NCBI GenBank assembly: GCA_026874595.1
Contig: CM049314.1
Coordinates: 74,352,300-74,416,299, forward strand
DNA: 64,000 nt
From: Sipunculus nudus
Taxonomy: Eukaryota > Annelida > Sipuncula > Golfingiida > Sipunculidae
Reading direction: 5' to 3'
A model generated the notes under the pieces. It ran no database searches. It saw only the letters and a program-made list of their open reading frames with translations, and was not told the origin of the DNA. Positions 12,231 to 24,109 of the stretch are shown here, piece by piece; within the stretch, counting starts at the first letter, position 1; the number at the start of each line of letters is the position of its first letter. Made by a program: the position numbers and the translations under genes.

Positions 12231-12814
12231 CTAAAGGTAGTCATTATAAAACCACATGTATTTGCCTGATAGGGCCTACTTTTCAGTTCAGGTCTAAGTG
12301 ACATAGAAAACTGCACTGCATTGGCCATCCATTCTGTTCACACACAATTGCTGTCATGTTTTACACAACATAACGAATTTTAATCCAACATTTGTCGGGC
12401 TAACATGGCGAGTAAATAGTACCACAGAAAGCGTTGATGTCAAACACCATTACTGCTAGTGTAACATAAAACTATATATCCTGTAAAAACTGTCTCGGAA
12501 AATAGCAATATCCTACAGTCCTCCCCTCTACAACTTAAGTTAAAATAGGTTGCTTCATCAAATCTGAAGGGCGTATGGGGTTTACTCATATGGTGATACA
12601 CAATATCAAAATACATTTAAGGGTACTTGGTACTGAAAGAGTTAAACTGTGGCCTTGAAAGAGTAAATCTGTTACCTTATAAATTTCTTAAGTTACAAAT
12701 ATTAAACAAGGTATCCCAGTGCTTAAAATTACACTGTAATTACTATAAAACTATAACGTGGGTTAAAACAATTAAAGGGCAGACTTTAAAAATCTACAAA
12801 TAAACTAGATTCTG

Positions 12815-13406
12815 TCCATTTTTCATTATTCTGGGGGCTAATTTGGAGTGCCATAGCTTGAAGAATATGGGCAACAGAGACCTTTTCCCAGGTTTCCAAG
12901 AAGACTTTTCATGGACCTTTCTGGATGTAAAGTGAGAAGATTCCAGATCAAGTGGTTACGATTTGTGCCCTGTTAACAGATGATTGCATCTTTTGAGGTC
13001 TCAAAAATAGAGAAAAAATAGTAAAAAATCGAAAAAATACACATGGCGCCACCAGTCTGCAGAAACTGATAAAACTCTCCATGATCAATATCCATGCAAA
13101 AAATCATGGTGATCAATGCATTATTTGTTCAGATATTTGAATTTGAACTTTTGTATCAAATTTTCCATTATTCTGGGGGGGGGGGTGTAATCCGGAGCCC
13201 CTTATGGGTAACAGAGACCTAATTCCAGGTTTCGAAAGAGATTTTTCATGAACCTCTCTGGATGTAAAGTGAGAAGAGCCAGGTCCAGTGGTTACGATGT
13301 TAATGTTTATGCCTTGTTAACGGACAGACGGCCGGATGGCCAGACGAACGACGGACAAAGAGTGATCGCTATAGCTCAGATGACTAACAGTCAGCTGAGC
13401 TAAAAA
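12815..13406 (+). repeat. Dispersed repeat, family A (two divergent units)
   Basis: Two units carry the family A landmarks ATTATTCTGGGG, AACAGAGACCT, AAAATAGAGAAAAAA and a GGCGCCACCAGTCTGCAG string. They end in GGACAAAGAGTGATCGCTAT followed by AGCTCAG...CTGAGCT and TAAAA. The same end occurs at 22,230-22,290. The hairpin-then-CTAA end recalls Helitron/Helentron-type non-autonomous elements, which is an inference. Confidence 0.7.
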
Positions 13407-14479
13407 AAAGGTATCGGAAAATAGCTTTATTTTACAACTGCTGTATAACAGCAATGTTTATTTTAGGCTACGATTGAGGAATTACTGGTAACACAATAGA
13501 ATATATCACTCTGTAGCATCCTACTCTACATGATGCCTGAACTTTGCTTTCATTAACCTCCAGTTGACCAGGGAATGGGGCATCCCGATGACTGTCAGCT
13601 ACGAGAGGTGCCCTCGTCAATCACAAGGCAGTGTGTATTTTACCCTGCCTTTCACGGATAGCATAAAACTATTAGTAACACTTGGATTCGGGCTCTTGAG
13701 ATCCGAGCAATGGAACGGCAAACTTGGGGTGATGCCTAACTTTATTCATTAGAGTTGGCTATTGACCATGTCCGTAATCTGTTGTAGACACCCACTTTTC
13801 AAACATCAGTCATGAATCCTAGCCTGGTAAGTATTTTTCAATTTCATTTCAAATTGAAATACAATTTGCATTCCTGATAATTTATAGATTTAGACTCTAA
13901 ATTTTATTCCAGTAAAACTGTGTTATTTCTTTAAATTGTGTATGTGCATGTCGCCTAGGCCCCCCCACCCCCACCCCATTATAAAGCAAACTACAACTCA
14001 ATTGATCTCTCTACTTGACGGTGCAGAATCCTGCTATTATACTCCGTTCTTCTACCCCTGTTCACCTGATTTTGTTATAATTTTTATAAAATACACTTAA
14101 ATGTATCTGTATTTATCCCAGAGGAAAATCAGGAAAATTTGGCGATTATCTTACAGCAAGATCAAACTTGCCCATTTATGGATTCTTTATGATTAATGTA
14201 GTGAGAAAAAATGACTGAACAGATGTACAGTGTTGCGATATATCAGTGATGATCCTAGGGCGTATTCACACTTTGTTCGCATTTAAACTTTTAGTCTTGA
14301 AGTAGTCAGCTTTGTATCCGAACTGTATTTTGCTTATAAACAAAAGCCTAGACTAGATTTTACAACATAACCTGAGTTAGCTGTCTCCATTTGTTTCGTA
14401 ATCTGATTCAGGCAACTAAGCACTCCCCCGTGCAACGCATGCTAGGGCAAGATCAAGGTTCGCGGTCAAGGCCGTTCGC

Positions 14480-14660
14480 TGAAACAGGACTCATTCGGAC
14501 TAGAAGCGGGAAGCCTGTACACACTAGAAACCGGTTTACTGTGAACCGGACTTAAGTAAACCGGGCTACTGTAGTGCTAGACCACCTTTCAAGCGGACTA
14601 TAGTAAACCGAACTGATGCAGATTAGTGGCCTAGTGCCGACACAGTAAACCAATTCAGGA
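14480..14660. repeat. Cluster of AGTAAACCG motifs
   Basis: Five variants of AGTAAACCG or its complement CGGTTTACT occur within about 150 bp, in a locally more GC-rich stretch. Spacing is irregular and no element boundary is seen. Confidence 0.4.
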
Positions 14661-15110
14661 GCAAGATTATTTGTTTGCGGATACGGCCTAAGATGAAGGA
14701 CTAAAATTACATCCACTTGATGATTTGTAGTGATGACGTGACAGTGGTATTAGTACGTAATATGTTTGTAACATCATAGATACATCCCTTTTTCATCACA
14801 TAGATAAACAGATGTGGCCACTTGAACTGACGCCATCATTTTTGCACCACTTTCTAGACAGGTCTACACCGTCTTGGCGTTACAAAGTAAAAAAATTTAT
14901 TTTTGTACTATTGTGATATATCATAAATCGCCACATTACTTTCTTTGATATGGGCTAATTTGTATGGGCAAGCACAATATATGTGAAGGAAACATCCGAA
15001 AAACTGGAAGGAAAGATGTGTTGGAACAGAATATTGTTAAAACCAGGGTTGTTTTCGTATACAATTTTTGCATTGATACATCATGATAGCATCTGAAATC
15101 TGTCCCCTAC

Positions 15111-15256
15111 CTTCACATTAAGGGATTTTGAACTTGATGATCCCAGCTTGTCCACAGCAGTCACTGTCAACGTGACGAAGTAACCTGACTCCATTAATCC
15201 TGGCGACAAGAGCATCCCTGGCATGTTTGGCTCTGACCCATAATGCAGCAGCTCAC
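15111..15256 (-). CDS. Exon: REJ module, following strands
   Basis: The acceptor CGGGTTTTTCAG and donor GAAG|GTAGGG enclose 146 bp (2 + 48 codons, phase 0 end). It reads RELLHYGSEPNMPGMLLSPG, then YFVTLTVTAVDKLG and SLNVK. 'LL.YG....' and 'V.V.V.D.LG' are the expected strands after the CSG(W/Y) block. The split codon with the previous exon encodes R. Confidence 0.92.
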
Positions 15257-15699
15257 CTGAAAAACCCGAGAGACATAGCTCCAACTAAAAGCTTATGGAC
15301 AAACTTCAGGACCTCACATGAGCAATTTCAATTTTTTTACACTTTTTTAAATGTAACAGTTTTCTTTTTATTTACCTTGATATTTGTAAAAAAAACACAG
15401 GACACCTAACATGAGAGTCTCCCCTGTAATTTGCTGCTTACATCAAATATCTTTAAATTGAATATGATGATTGTTTTCAACAGCTATGTTTGTCCGTGAT
15501 ATAATACCACTGTTCATGAATTTCAACGATGTGCCAAAATTGTTCCACAATTTAAGTAACTACCTAAAACCCAAGGATTTGCTTAAAGTTCCTCGATTAT
15601 GTTTTATGTAACACACCGAATTTTTTCATATATATTTTACTGTTGGAGGTAATCACGGACATGTTTTAATGCCACCGTAACTAAGTATGCATGTACATC

Positions 15700-16000
15700 T
15701 TCAGTTTTGGATTATTGTTATATTCTGGTGTTTATTAATACCAGGTCCTGTGACTACGCCCTTGCAGGCCCTTGGTGTGTAGTCAACCCATTGCTAAAAC
15801 ATAAAACCACCAAAGAACGACCGAACGTCCATTCGTTTTGTGAGAGAAACACAGCCATCGGCCTAGCCTTCCCATCAAGCCTGCTAAGTGCTAACATTGG
15901 GTGGGGACCGTCTGTGAAAAAATATCACGGCCCTGGCTGAGATTCAACCTCATGATCTTCTGACTTTGAGTTCAGTGTTCTACCCCTAGACCACAGAAAA
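15700..16000 (-). mobile_element. tRNA-derived SINE-like element
   Basis: On the minus strand from about 16,000 the sequence has an A-box-like TGGTCTAGGGG and a B-box-like GGTTGAATCTC about 33 nt apart, the arrangement of a tRNA head. About 230 bp of tail follows down to about 15,700. The anticodon-arm stem is poor, so it is not a functional tRNA. Confidence 0.6.
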
Positions 16001-16560
16001 CGGCATCAGTAAACTTGGCTCAGATAAACCTGATGAATTAGGTCAATCTCAAATAGTCTTTCTTTAATAGGACTTACTTTTGCTTCAAACCTTGCATGCC
16101 CTTGTGATGGGCTAATCATCAATTATAATCTATGATAATTCGTTTGTGTAAAATGATCAAGTTATCAAACTTCCAGTGGGATTTATCAGTTACAAAGATT
16201 TGAACTTAAGTAAGGCTTTGTGATAAGGAAATGAATGCTTATATGTGATCCATGCAAGCAAACTCTAGAGAAGTCTGTGTTTACTGAAAATTACACCTAA
16301 GGTTAGCTAGGGCTTATAGATAAAAAGCTATAAAATTTATACATATAAAAGCATATATATAGCCCTATATATAACAGCTGAGAAAATGTACAAGTCTGTA
16401 TCGCGCTGCAATTTCATACTCTTAAAGGACTTTCTAGTTCTGGTTATAGGTCGGTAGAGGTCAACCAATTTTTACTGATTTCTGTGGATCATGATGTTCC
16501 CAACACTAAGATCCTCTGTCTAGTTATAAGTCGTTCTTTTACGACTGTGAATGTACTTAC
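16001..16560. other. Intronic sequence without recognised content
   Basis: AT-rich sequence before the donor of the central REJ exon. Nothing is recognised. Confidence 0.4.
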
Positions 16561-16767
16561 GATCCAACGGATTATCATAGGTTGCGTAAAAGTAAAAGTC
16601 CACTGGCTCATCCTCATCGTGATATCCGCTGCATGACATGGAGAAGGCGTTAGATAAGGCAGTGCCCTCTGCTGGTGATACCTCACACTTCCCTATTGTT
16701 GGATGGGAATTAATGGTCATGTTAAGATCTGCCTGACCTTTGAAATATGGACAGTAGCTGTCAACCA
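16561..16767 (-). CDS. Exon: REJ module, central part
   Basis: The acceptor TGTTCCCTTTCAG and strong donor GATC|GTAAGTAC enclose 207 bp (2 + 68 codons + 1). It reads VDSYCPYFKGQADLNMTINS, then GKCEVSPAEGTALSNAFSM, CSGYHDEDEPVDFYF and YDNPLD. The G.C.V.P..G.AL...F...CSG(W/Y).D...P..(F/Y).F block is the best conserved part of REJ domains. It is preceded by a 6.8-kb intron carrying a satellite and a LINE fragment. Confidence 0.92.
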
Positions 16768-17096
16768 CTGAAAGGGAACAATAAACGGGAAAATGAATAG
16801 GATTCATACACAATGATCATGTTGTGGTTGAATTATGATGTTATACTTAATACTTACTTCATCACCTCTATTCATCACATTTAAAATAATTAATTTTACA
16901 TTTTAATAAAATAAAATAACAAGTGACCCATGGGTCATGACGCTCAGCTGACTGGGAAGAGATTCCCAAAAGGGAATTTGGTAGTATATACCCATTCAAC
17001 TGAAGCATCAAACAGATTAACCAACAGGCAAAGATTAAGTCTGTATTTATATATCTCAAAGATAGAGAAAAAAATGTGTAAACTTTAAAAACTAGA

Positions 17097-18150
17097 ATAC
17101 GGGTAGCCGACAAGTGACTACGTGTATTCGCCAAAATCAGAGTGGAACGGGTGAAGTGAGGCATGGATTGAGTGGCAAGGGGAAATAGAGTGAGGTATGT
17201 TGCATATTAGTATGGATGTCTGCAGCCTAAATGTGTATACATCTAGGTTGTGCCACCTACCACAAATCCAGAAAGCTGTCCAAGTTGTATACATATGCAA
17301 AATTTTAGGCAGGAAAGCCAAAGCACTACATGTTTATGAGTGACAGACAAACAGACAGACGCTGTGCAAAAATGATAAAGACCTATGTGAGATCTATACA
17401 AGGTGCAAAATTTTGGCCCAATCGTTCAAACGGTTCCCGAGATATGACCTATAATGTCTGCAGCATAAACTGGAATGTAGTTGGGGCCACCTGTCATAAA
17501 ATCAAGAAAGCTATCCAGGATGTATAAAACTGCAAAATTTTAGGCAGATATGTCAAACCACTGCCGAGATATGAGTGACATTATCGAACGGCAGAAAACA
17601 GACGGCGCTGTGCAAAAATGGTTGCAGGTGGCGCCACCAGTTTTCCGTATGATAAAGAGCTATGTGAGATGTATACACATGCTAAATTTTGGCCCAATCG
17701 GTCAAACGGTTCCCGAGATATGAGCTTGGATGTGATCAGCGTGAACGAAAATGTAGGTGGCGCCATCTCTCATAAAATCAAGAAAGCTATCCTGGATGTA
17801 TACGCATACCGGATTTCAGGTGAATTAATAAATTCACTGCAGAGATATGAGTGATTTTAACCCAAGGCAGATGAACAGATGGACACTGTGCAAACATGGT
17901 TACAGGTGGCGCCACCATTTTTGTTATAAAGCGATCCTAGGGCTACATTTGTATAAATTTTATTTCCTGATCGGTCAAACGGTTCCCGAGATATGAGGGT
18001 TTATGTGTGGAAACAGACGAAGAAATGGACGCTGGATAGAGAGGAAAGGTCAGAGGTCAACACAAATTGGTTAGGCACTAGTTCACATGTGACTCGATAA
18101 TTGGTGTAAGTTTCGGAAAAATCGGTCTATTTATCTCAGAGGGGCTCTCT
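17097..18150 (+). repeat. Family B interspersed repeat with tandem core, copy 1
   Basis: It starts with the hairpin-bearing end GGGTAGCCGACAAGTGACTA. Then come units of roughly 277 bp or part of one, each with two GGTGGCGCCA-type palindromes and the phrase GGTTCCCGAGATATGA. The other end has AAACAGACGAAGAAATGGAC and leads into family A at about 18,157. The same ends flank copies at 32,161-34,140 (plus) and 51,820-52,715 (minus). Confidence 0.75.
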
Positions 18151-19852
18151 GGAAACGAACGTGGCGGCGGCGATGGAACCCGGTCAAAAACATAGTATCC
18201 ACAAAAATTCGTTTTGGAGGATACAAAAATACAGGTGGCTCCACCAGTCTGCAGAAACTAATAAAAAGACTTTATGGTCAATATCCATGCAAAGAATCAT
18301 ATTTATCTCCGCATTAGTTGTTCAGTTACTTCAGCTTTTGTATCAAATTGTCCATTATTCTGAGGGATACTTCAAAGTCCTATAGCTTGAAGAATATGGT
18401 TAACAGAGACCTAATTTCAAGTTTCCACAGGCACTTTTCATGGGCCTCCTTGCATGACAAGAATGAAGATTCTAGGTCCAGTTGTTGCAGTTTGTACCCT
18501 GTTGACAGATAACCACATCTTTAAAGGTCTCAAAAAAAGAGAAAAAAAGGATTGGTAAAAAATTGAAAAAATAGAGGTGGCACACCCAGTCTGCAGAAAC
18601 TGAGGAATAGCTCATGATCAATATGTATGCCAAAAATCATGACCATCAGTCAAGTAGTTAATGAGATACTGCAGTTTTTGTATCTAATTTTCCATTATTC
18701 TCGGGGGGGGGGGGGGGTATTTTGGAGCCATACAGCTTAAAGAATATGGGTAACAGAGACCTAATTTCTGGTTTCCATGGAGACTTTTCATGGGTCTCCC
18801 TGTGAGTCAATAATGAAGATTCTAGGTTCAGTTTTATGATTTGTGCCCGGGTAACAGATGTTCATATCTTTAAAGGTCTCAAAAATAGAGAAAAAATTCG
18901 TAAAAAAACCCGAACAAATACAGGTTGTGCCAGCAGTCTGCAGAAACTGATGTAACACTCCATGATCAATATCCATGCAAACAATTATGGTGATCTCTGC
19001 ATTAGCTTTTCAGATACTTCAGCTTTTGTATCAAATTTTCCATTATTCTGAGCTGTACTTTGGAGTGCCATAGCTCAAAGGATATGGGAGAGACCTAATT
19101 TCAGGTTTCCATGGAGACTTATCTTGGGTCTCCCTGTGTGTCAAGAATGAAGATTCTAGGTCCAATCGTTCTGTTTGTGCCTTGTTAACAGATGTTCACA
19201 TTTTGAAAGGCCTCAAAAATAGAGAAAAAAATTCGTAAAAAATTGAACGATACAGGTGGCGCCACCAGTCTGCAGGAAGTGATGGAACATCTTATGATCA
19301 ATATGTATGCCAAAAATCATGACCATCAGTCAAGTAGTTAATGAGATATTGAAGTTTTTGTATGAATTTTTTTACTATTCTGGGGGATACTTTGGGGCCC
19401 CATAGCTCAAAGGATATGGGTAACAGAGACCTAATTTCTGGTTTCCATGGAGACTTTTCATAGGTCTCTCAGTGTGTTGAGAATGAAGATTCTAGGTCCA
19501 GTCGTTACGAATTGTGCCACGTTAACAGATGACAGAATCCTTAAAGGTCTCAAAAATAGAGGAAAAAATCGAAAAAAATCGAACAATACAGGTGGCACCA
19601 CCAGTCTGCAGAAACTGATGGAACATCTCACGATCAATATGTATGCCAAAAATCATGACCATCAGTGTTATAGTTATTGAGATATTGAAGTTTTTGTATG
19701 AAATTTTTTACTATTCTGGGGGGTACTTTGGGGCCCCATAGCTCAAAGGATATGGGTAACAGAGACCTAATTTCTGGTTTCCATGGAGACTTTTCATAGG
19801 TCTCTCAGTGTGTCGAGAATTAAGATTCTAGGTCGAGTCGTTACGATTTGTG

Positions 19853-19865
19853 CCTGGTTAACAGA
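19853..19865. repeat. Target-site duplication, left
   Basis: CCTGGTTAACAGA, identical to 21,160-21,172. Confidence 0.85.
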
Positions 19866-21159
19866 GGTTTTTAGAAAAGGTGGTCCTTTACGAAAAGTTG
19901 AAAGATGGTATTTAAATGGTAAACAGTTAGAAGTGGTTCCATACTATAAATATCTTGGTATTACTTTCTCAACAAAATTATCCTGGTCAAAAACACAACA
20001 ACAGCAAGCTTTGCAAGCAAACAAAGCTGTATGTATGATTTAAAAATTCAGTAAAAAGTGTAAATATGTTAGTACTAAACATCTCTTTTATCTTTTTTGA
20101 TCTAATGGTAGTGCCAGTATTATTATATGGATGCGAATTATGGGGCTTTAAGAAATCAGAAACTATAGAGAGAGTGCAGCACACATTTTGTAAATATATT
20201 TTAAATGTAGGCCAGAATACTCCAAATGCAGCAGCATTAGGGGATTGTGGCAGATTTCCTTTGTTTGTAACTTGTTTATTACGTTGTGTTAAGTTTTGGG
20301 TTAAATTACTTTATATGCCAGAACATAGGTATCAGAAACAAGTGTACAGTTTGTTGAGGAATTTAGACAACAGTGGTAAATCAAATTGGGTATCTCAAGT
20401 AAGAACATTGCTATTTGAGTCTGGTTTTGGATATGTTTGGATGGCACAGTATGTTGGAGATGCGAATAAATTTTTGAAAGAATTTGAAATTAAAATAAGA
20501 GACATGGCTATTCAAAACTGGCATAGTAATATTGAGTTGTGTAGTAAATTATATTATTATGGTGCTTTCAAATCTATGCTAACTCTTGAAAAGTATTTAT
20601 ATTGTATTCCTAATAAGAAACATCGCATAGCACTTGCTAAACTTCGATGCTCCAATCATGAATTGGCTATAGAAATAGGTCGTCAAAATGATATATCTCG
20701 TGAAGAGAGGATCTGTAAATATTGTTTACATCATGGATACAACATTGTTGAGGATGAAGCTCACTTTATGCAAGAATGTATTCTATATAATGATTTGAGG
20801 ATAAAATACTTTAGACAAGACTTACATTACCCAAGTGAACAAAACTTTATTAAATTATTCAATTTAGACAATCATATTGAGATAATGAATGTTGCTGCAT
20901 ATTTATATTATTCCTTTTTGAGGAGACGAAGAATAATAGATGGTTTAAGTATGTGTTACATACTCACTGATGATGGCAATATAGATACATTGTGTACTAA
21001 GGTATGCAGTCATGTTACATGTGTTTGTTGCATTATATATTAATTAATAATAAGACTGCTACTTTATGTTCTATTAATGCAATTATTTGATTGAATTATT
21101 GTTGAAATGTTTGGAACTTTGGGCCTGAAGCCTTTTTCCTGAATAAACTCTGTTCTGTT
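19866..21159 (+). mobile_element. 5'-truncated LINE insertion
   Basis: A 1.29-kb insertion inside a family A unit, flanked by the 13-bp duplication CCTGGTTAACAGA. It carries the C-terminal part of a LINE ORF2, then a short 3' UTR ending AATAAACTCTGTTCTGTT. The (CTGTT)n-like tail and target duplications fit target-primed reverse transcription with 5' truncation. Confidence 0.88.
19868..21043 (+). pseudogene. LINE ORF2 C-terminal fragment (broken)
   Basis: It first reads VERWYLNGKQ and YKYLGITFS, the end of the reverse-transcriptase thumb. A stop (TAA at 20,041) and a frame change near 20,090-20,100 in a T-run break the frame. The intact part (20,066-21,043) contains PVLLYGCELWG, then a terminal zinc-binding motif CKYC...HFMQEC. 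Such ends are typical of CR1/L2/RTE-like LINEs in invertebrates; the exact clade is not certain. It lies antisense to the host gene. Confidence 0.85.
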
Positions 21160-21172
21160 CCTGGTTAACAGA
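21160..21172. repeat. Target-site duplication, right
   Basis: CCTGGTTAACAGA, identical to 19,853-19,865. The satellite unit resumes directly after it. Confidence 0.85.
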
Positions 21173-22479
21173 TGTTCACATTTTGAAAGGTCTCAAAAAT
21201 AGAGAAAAAAATTCGTAAAAAATCGAACGATACAGGTGGCGCCACCAATCTGCAGGAAGTGATGGAAAATCTCATGATCAATATGAATGCAAAAAATCGC
21301 GACCATCAGTCAAGTAGTTAATGAGATATTGAAGTTTTTGTATGAACTTTTATACTTTTCTGGGGGGTAATTTGGGGCCCCATAGCTCAAAGGATATGGG
21401 TAACAGAGACCTAACTTCTGGTTTCCATGGAGACTTTTCATAGGTCTCTCAGTGTTCCGAGAATGAAGATTCTAGATTCAGTCGTTACGATTTGTGCCAC
21501 ATTAACAGATGACATAATCCTTAAAGGTCTCAAAAATAGAGGAAAAAATCGAAAAAATCGAACAATACAGGTGGCACCACCAGTCTGCAGGAACTGATGG
21601 AACATCTCATAATCAATAAGTGTGCCAAAAATCATGACCATCACTGATGTAGTTATTGAGATATTGAAGTTTTTGTATGAAATTTTTTACTATTCTGGGG
21701 GGTACTTTGGGGCCCGATAGCTCAAAGGATATGGGTAACAGAGACCTAATTTCTGGTTCTCAAGGGGATTTTTCATGGACCTCTCAGTGTGTCAAGAATT
21801 AAGATTCTAGGTCCAGTCTTTACGATTTGTGCCTTGTTAACAGATGTTCACATTTTTAAAGGTATCAAAAATAGAGAAAAAAATTCGTAAAAAATCGAAA
21901 AAAAACAGGTGGCGCCACCAGTCTGAAGGAAGTGATGGAACATCTCATGATCAATATGTATGTAAAAAATCATGACCATCAGTAAAGTAGTTAATGAGAT
22001 ATTGAAGTTTTTGTATGAATTTTTTTACTTTTCTGGGGGGTACTTTTGGGCCCCATAGCTCGAAGGATATGGGTAACAGAGACCTAATTTACGGTTTCCA
22101 AGGAGATTTTTCATGGACCTCTCAGAATCCCAAGTTACAAGGTTCTAGGTCCAGCGGTTACGATTTGTGCCTGGTTAACGGACAGATGGACAGACAGACG
22201 GACAGACGGACAGACGGATAGACAGACGGTCGACGGACAAAGAGTGATCGCTATAGCTCAGATGACTTTCAGTCAGCTGAGCTAAAAATTGCCATGCTGT
22301 TTCATTGATATATTCAAAACAAAGTTTTGCCATCTTGTTAGCTGAAACATAAAACGCAATCACATAATATATTTTTTAAATATTTGATGACATATTCAAT
22401 GATAATACTGGTTTAAACGGTACTTAGATCATGGCTAAAAGAAAACATCTAACAAATACCAATATCAAGGCCTATTTAC

Positions 22480-23215
22480 CAGGTTTCCTGCAAAATGACT
22501 TACAAAAAGTCCAGATTTTTTTTTCAACTAATTTTCAGGGCATGACACCAATCCACTTCTGAGAAAAAGTGCATCAAGGTATTCTATATAAACAGAACAG
22601 CAGGTGGCACCACTTGTCTGGTCTACAACAAAGGTATCCAAGACGGATTAACATGCCAAAAATTTCAGGCTGATATGTCCATCCATTCCTCAGATATTAA
22701 CGATTATTTACCCAAAGCAAACAAACGGATAGACCCCAGGCAAAACAATTGCCGACGGAACAATCAGTCGGAAATACAAGATGGAGGTATCCAAGATGTA
22801 TGGACATGCGCAATTTCAGGCCAATAGGGCAAACCTCTCCTGAGAAGGGCATCATTGTATTCAATGAAAACGGGAAGGTCAGTGGCACCATCGTCTGTAA
22901 GAAAACTCTCCAAGATTGATGTACATGCCACATTTCAGACCAATAAATTTAACCACTCCTGAGATATTGGCAGTTTTCAAACAGACACCAGATTCATACT
23001 ATATAATAAGGACTGCAGGTGGCACAACCTGTATGCCAGATTTCGGAAACATCAGTCCAAGGATCTAAGATGAGTTCGCACGAAATGATGGCCTCGGCTG
23101 TGGCTCAACCCTGTCAAAAACATAGTACATGTATCCGCAAAACTTCTTTTCGCCGGATAAAAGTATATGTGGCAATTTTAATTTCAGATGGTGGCTACTC
23201 AGTTTTATGTTTCAA
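22480..23215. repeat. Degenerate tandem-like repeats
   Basis: Divergent units of about 130 bp carry GCAGGTGGCACCA cores and CCTGAGATATT-like phrases. They end near 23,160 in an imperfect hairpin (TATCCGCAAAAC / TTTTCGCCGGATA). They look like relatives of family B. No coding content. Confidence 0.5.
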
Positions 23216-23610
23216 AATATCACATTTATGAATTGATAACACAGGTTTTATGTTTTGAAATATCACATTTACGAACTTATAAAACAGGAAACAATATAAA
23301 ACAAAAGAATGACATGAGATGCAGCAGCCTCAAAATATGAGCCTTTCTGTTAACTGCCTCAATGAAAAATATGAGCATAAATAGGATTCTAAGTTAAGCT
23401 TTGTCTATCTGATTGAATACTAATTAATTTTGTTTCATTCTTTGTTCCCCAAAGAGTAGTCTTAGACAGAAAACACTCATTGTATCAAATATATTCTTTG
23501 TCATGAACTAACTCTTTGTTAACTTTGATTCTTCTATTTTTTAAAGAAATATGTCCCGGTAGTACTGATCGCTGGCCAGTCAAAGAAAAAACGGATTGCC
23601 AAGAGGTTAC

Positions 23611-23843
23611 CTGAAACTTTGAAGAGGCAGGAGCTGCTGGGAGATAAGTCGACAGGCATAAAGCGACATTCACGATTTGTTTCTCCGCAGGTGGTACCAA
23701 ACACCATCTTACACCCCGGACTTTCCATGGGGGTCCATAAGTATCTCCACAGAGGGGTCCAGTCACAGTCCGGGCATGTCACCTTGATCTGCAGGGTGAT
23801 GCTTAACGAAGACGTCAGTTTTGATAAACAGTTCCTCCTACAA
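23611..23843 (-). CDS. Exon: REJ module, cysteine-rich part
   Basis: The acceptor is ATTGCTTTTGCAG and the donor is TCAG|GTAACC. It is 233 bp: one split base, 77 codons and one split base. It reads CRRNCLSKLTSSLSITLQIK, then VTCPDCD and WRYLWTP, then SSSCLFKVS. The C..NC followed by a beta strand, C..C and Y.W is the REJ signature. The joined codon with the next exon gives V (KVSVVDSY), continuing the strand. Confidence 0.88.
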
Positions 23844-24109
23844 CTGCAAAAGCAATCATAATAAACTTATTTCCAAGAAGGTCGTCCGTGGTCGGAGACA
23901 AACGTGTGTTTTGGGTCCTCTCCAGGCGTCAGCGTATTTCATTGTTTATTCAAAACTTTGTAATACAAAAAACGCAGAACTAATTCCTTGATAGAATTGG
24001 AATGCGAGGAGGTACCCGAGGTGTTGACAGATAGAGGAATTTTTGTGAACTTTGGAGCCGAAAATATTGGAAGTGAACCCAGAGTTCAGTAGCACGGTTT
24101 GGAGCTGTC

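Larger units (their letters stand above)
12231..15110. other. Intron with one dispersed repeat
   Basis: This is the intron between the REJ and post-REJ exons. Apart from the repeat at 12,815-13,406 and a motif cluster at about 14,480-14,660, no exon, element or RNA is recognised. The plus-strand frame at 13,564-13,752 has no family resemblance. Confidence 0.5.
18157..22290 (+). repeat. Family A tandem array (unit about 335 bp) interrupted by a LINE
   Basis: Eight units carry a GGTGGCGCCACC-like core near 18,236, 18,573, 18,915, 19,253, 19,590, 21,233, 21,567 and 21,907, so spacing is about 335 bp once the 1.3-kb LINE insert is removed. Each unit contains AACAGAGACCTAATTTCTGG, a purine-rich AAAAATAGAGAAAAAA tract and CAAAAATCATGACCATCAGT. 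The array ends at 22,180-22,290 in a GACGGACA microsatellite and the AGCTCAG/CTGAGCT hairpin. Confidence 0.85.

Noticed and set aside
13564-13752. Plus-strand 62-codon frame
   Set aside because: No splice context, no homology pattern and no conserved motif. Probably chance.
22697-22933. Minus-strand 78-codon frame as an exon
   Set aside because: It lies within degenerate family B-like repeats with no family motif.
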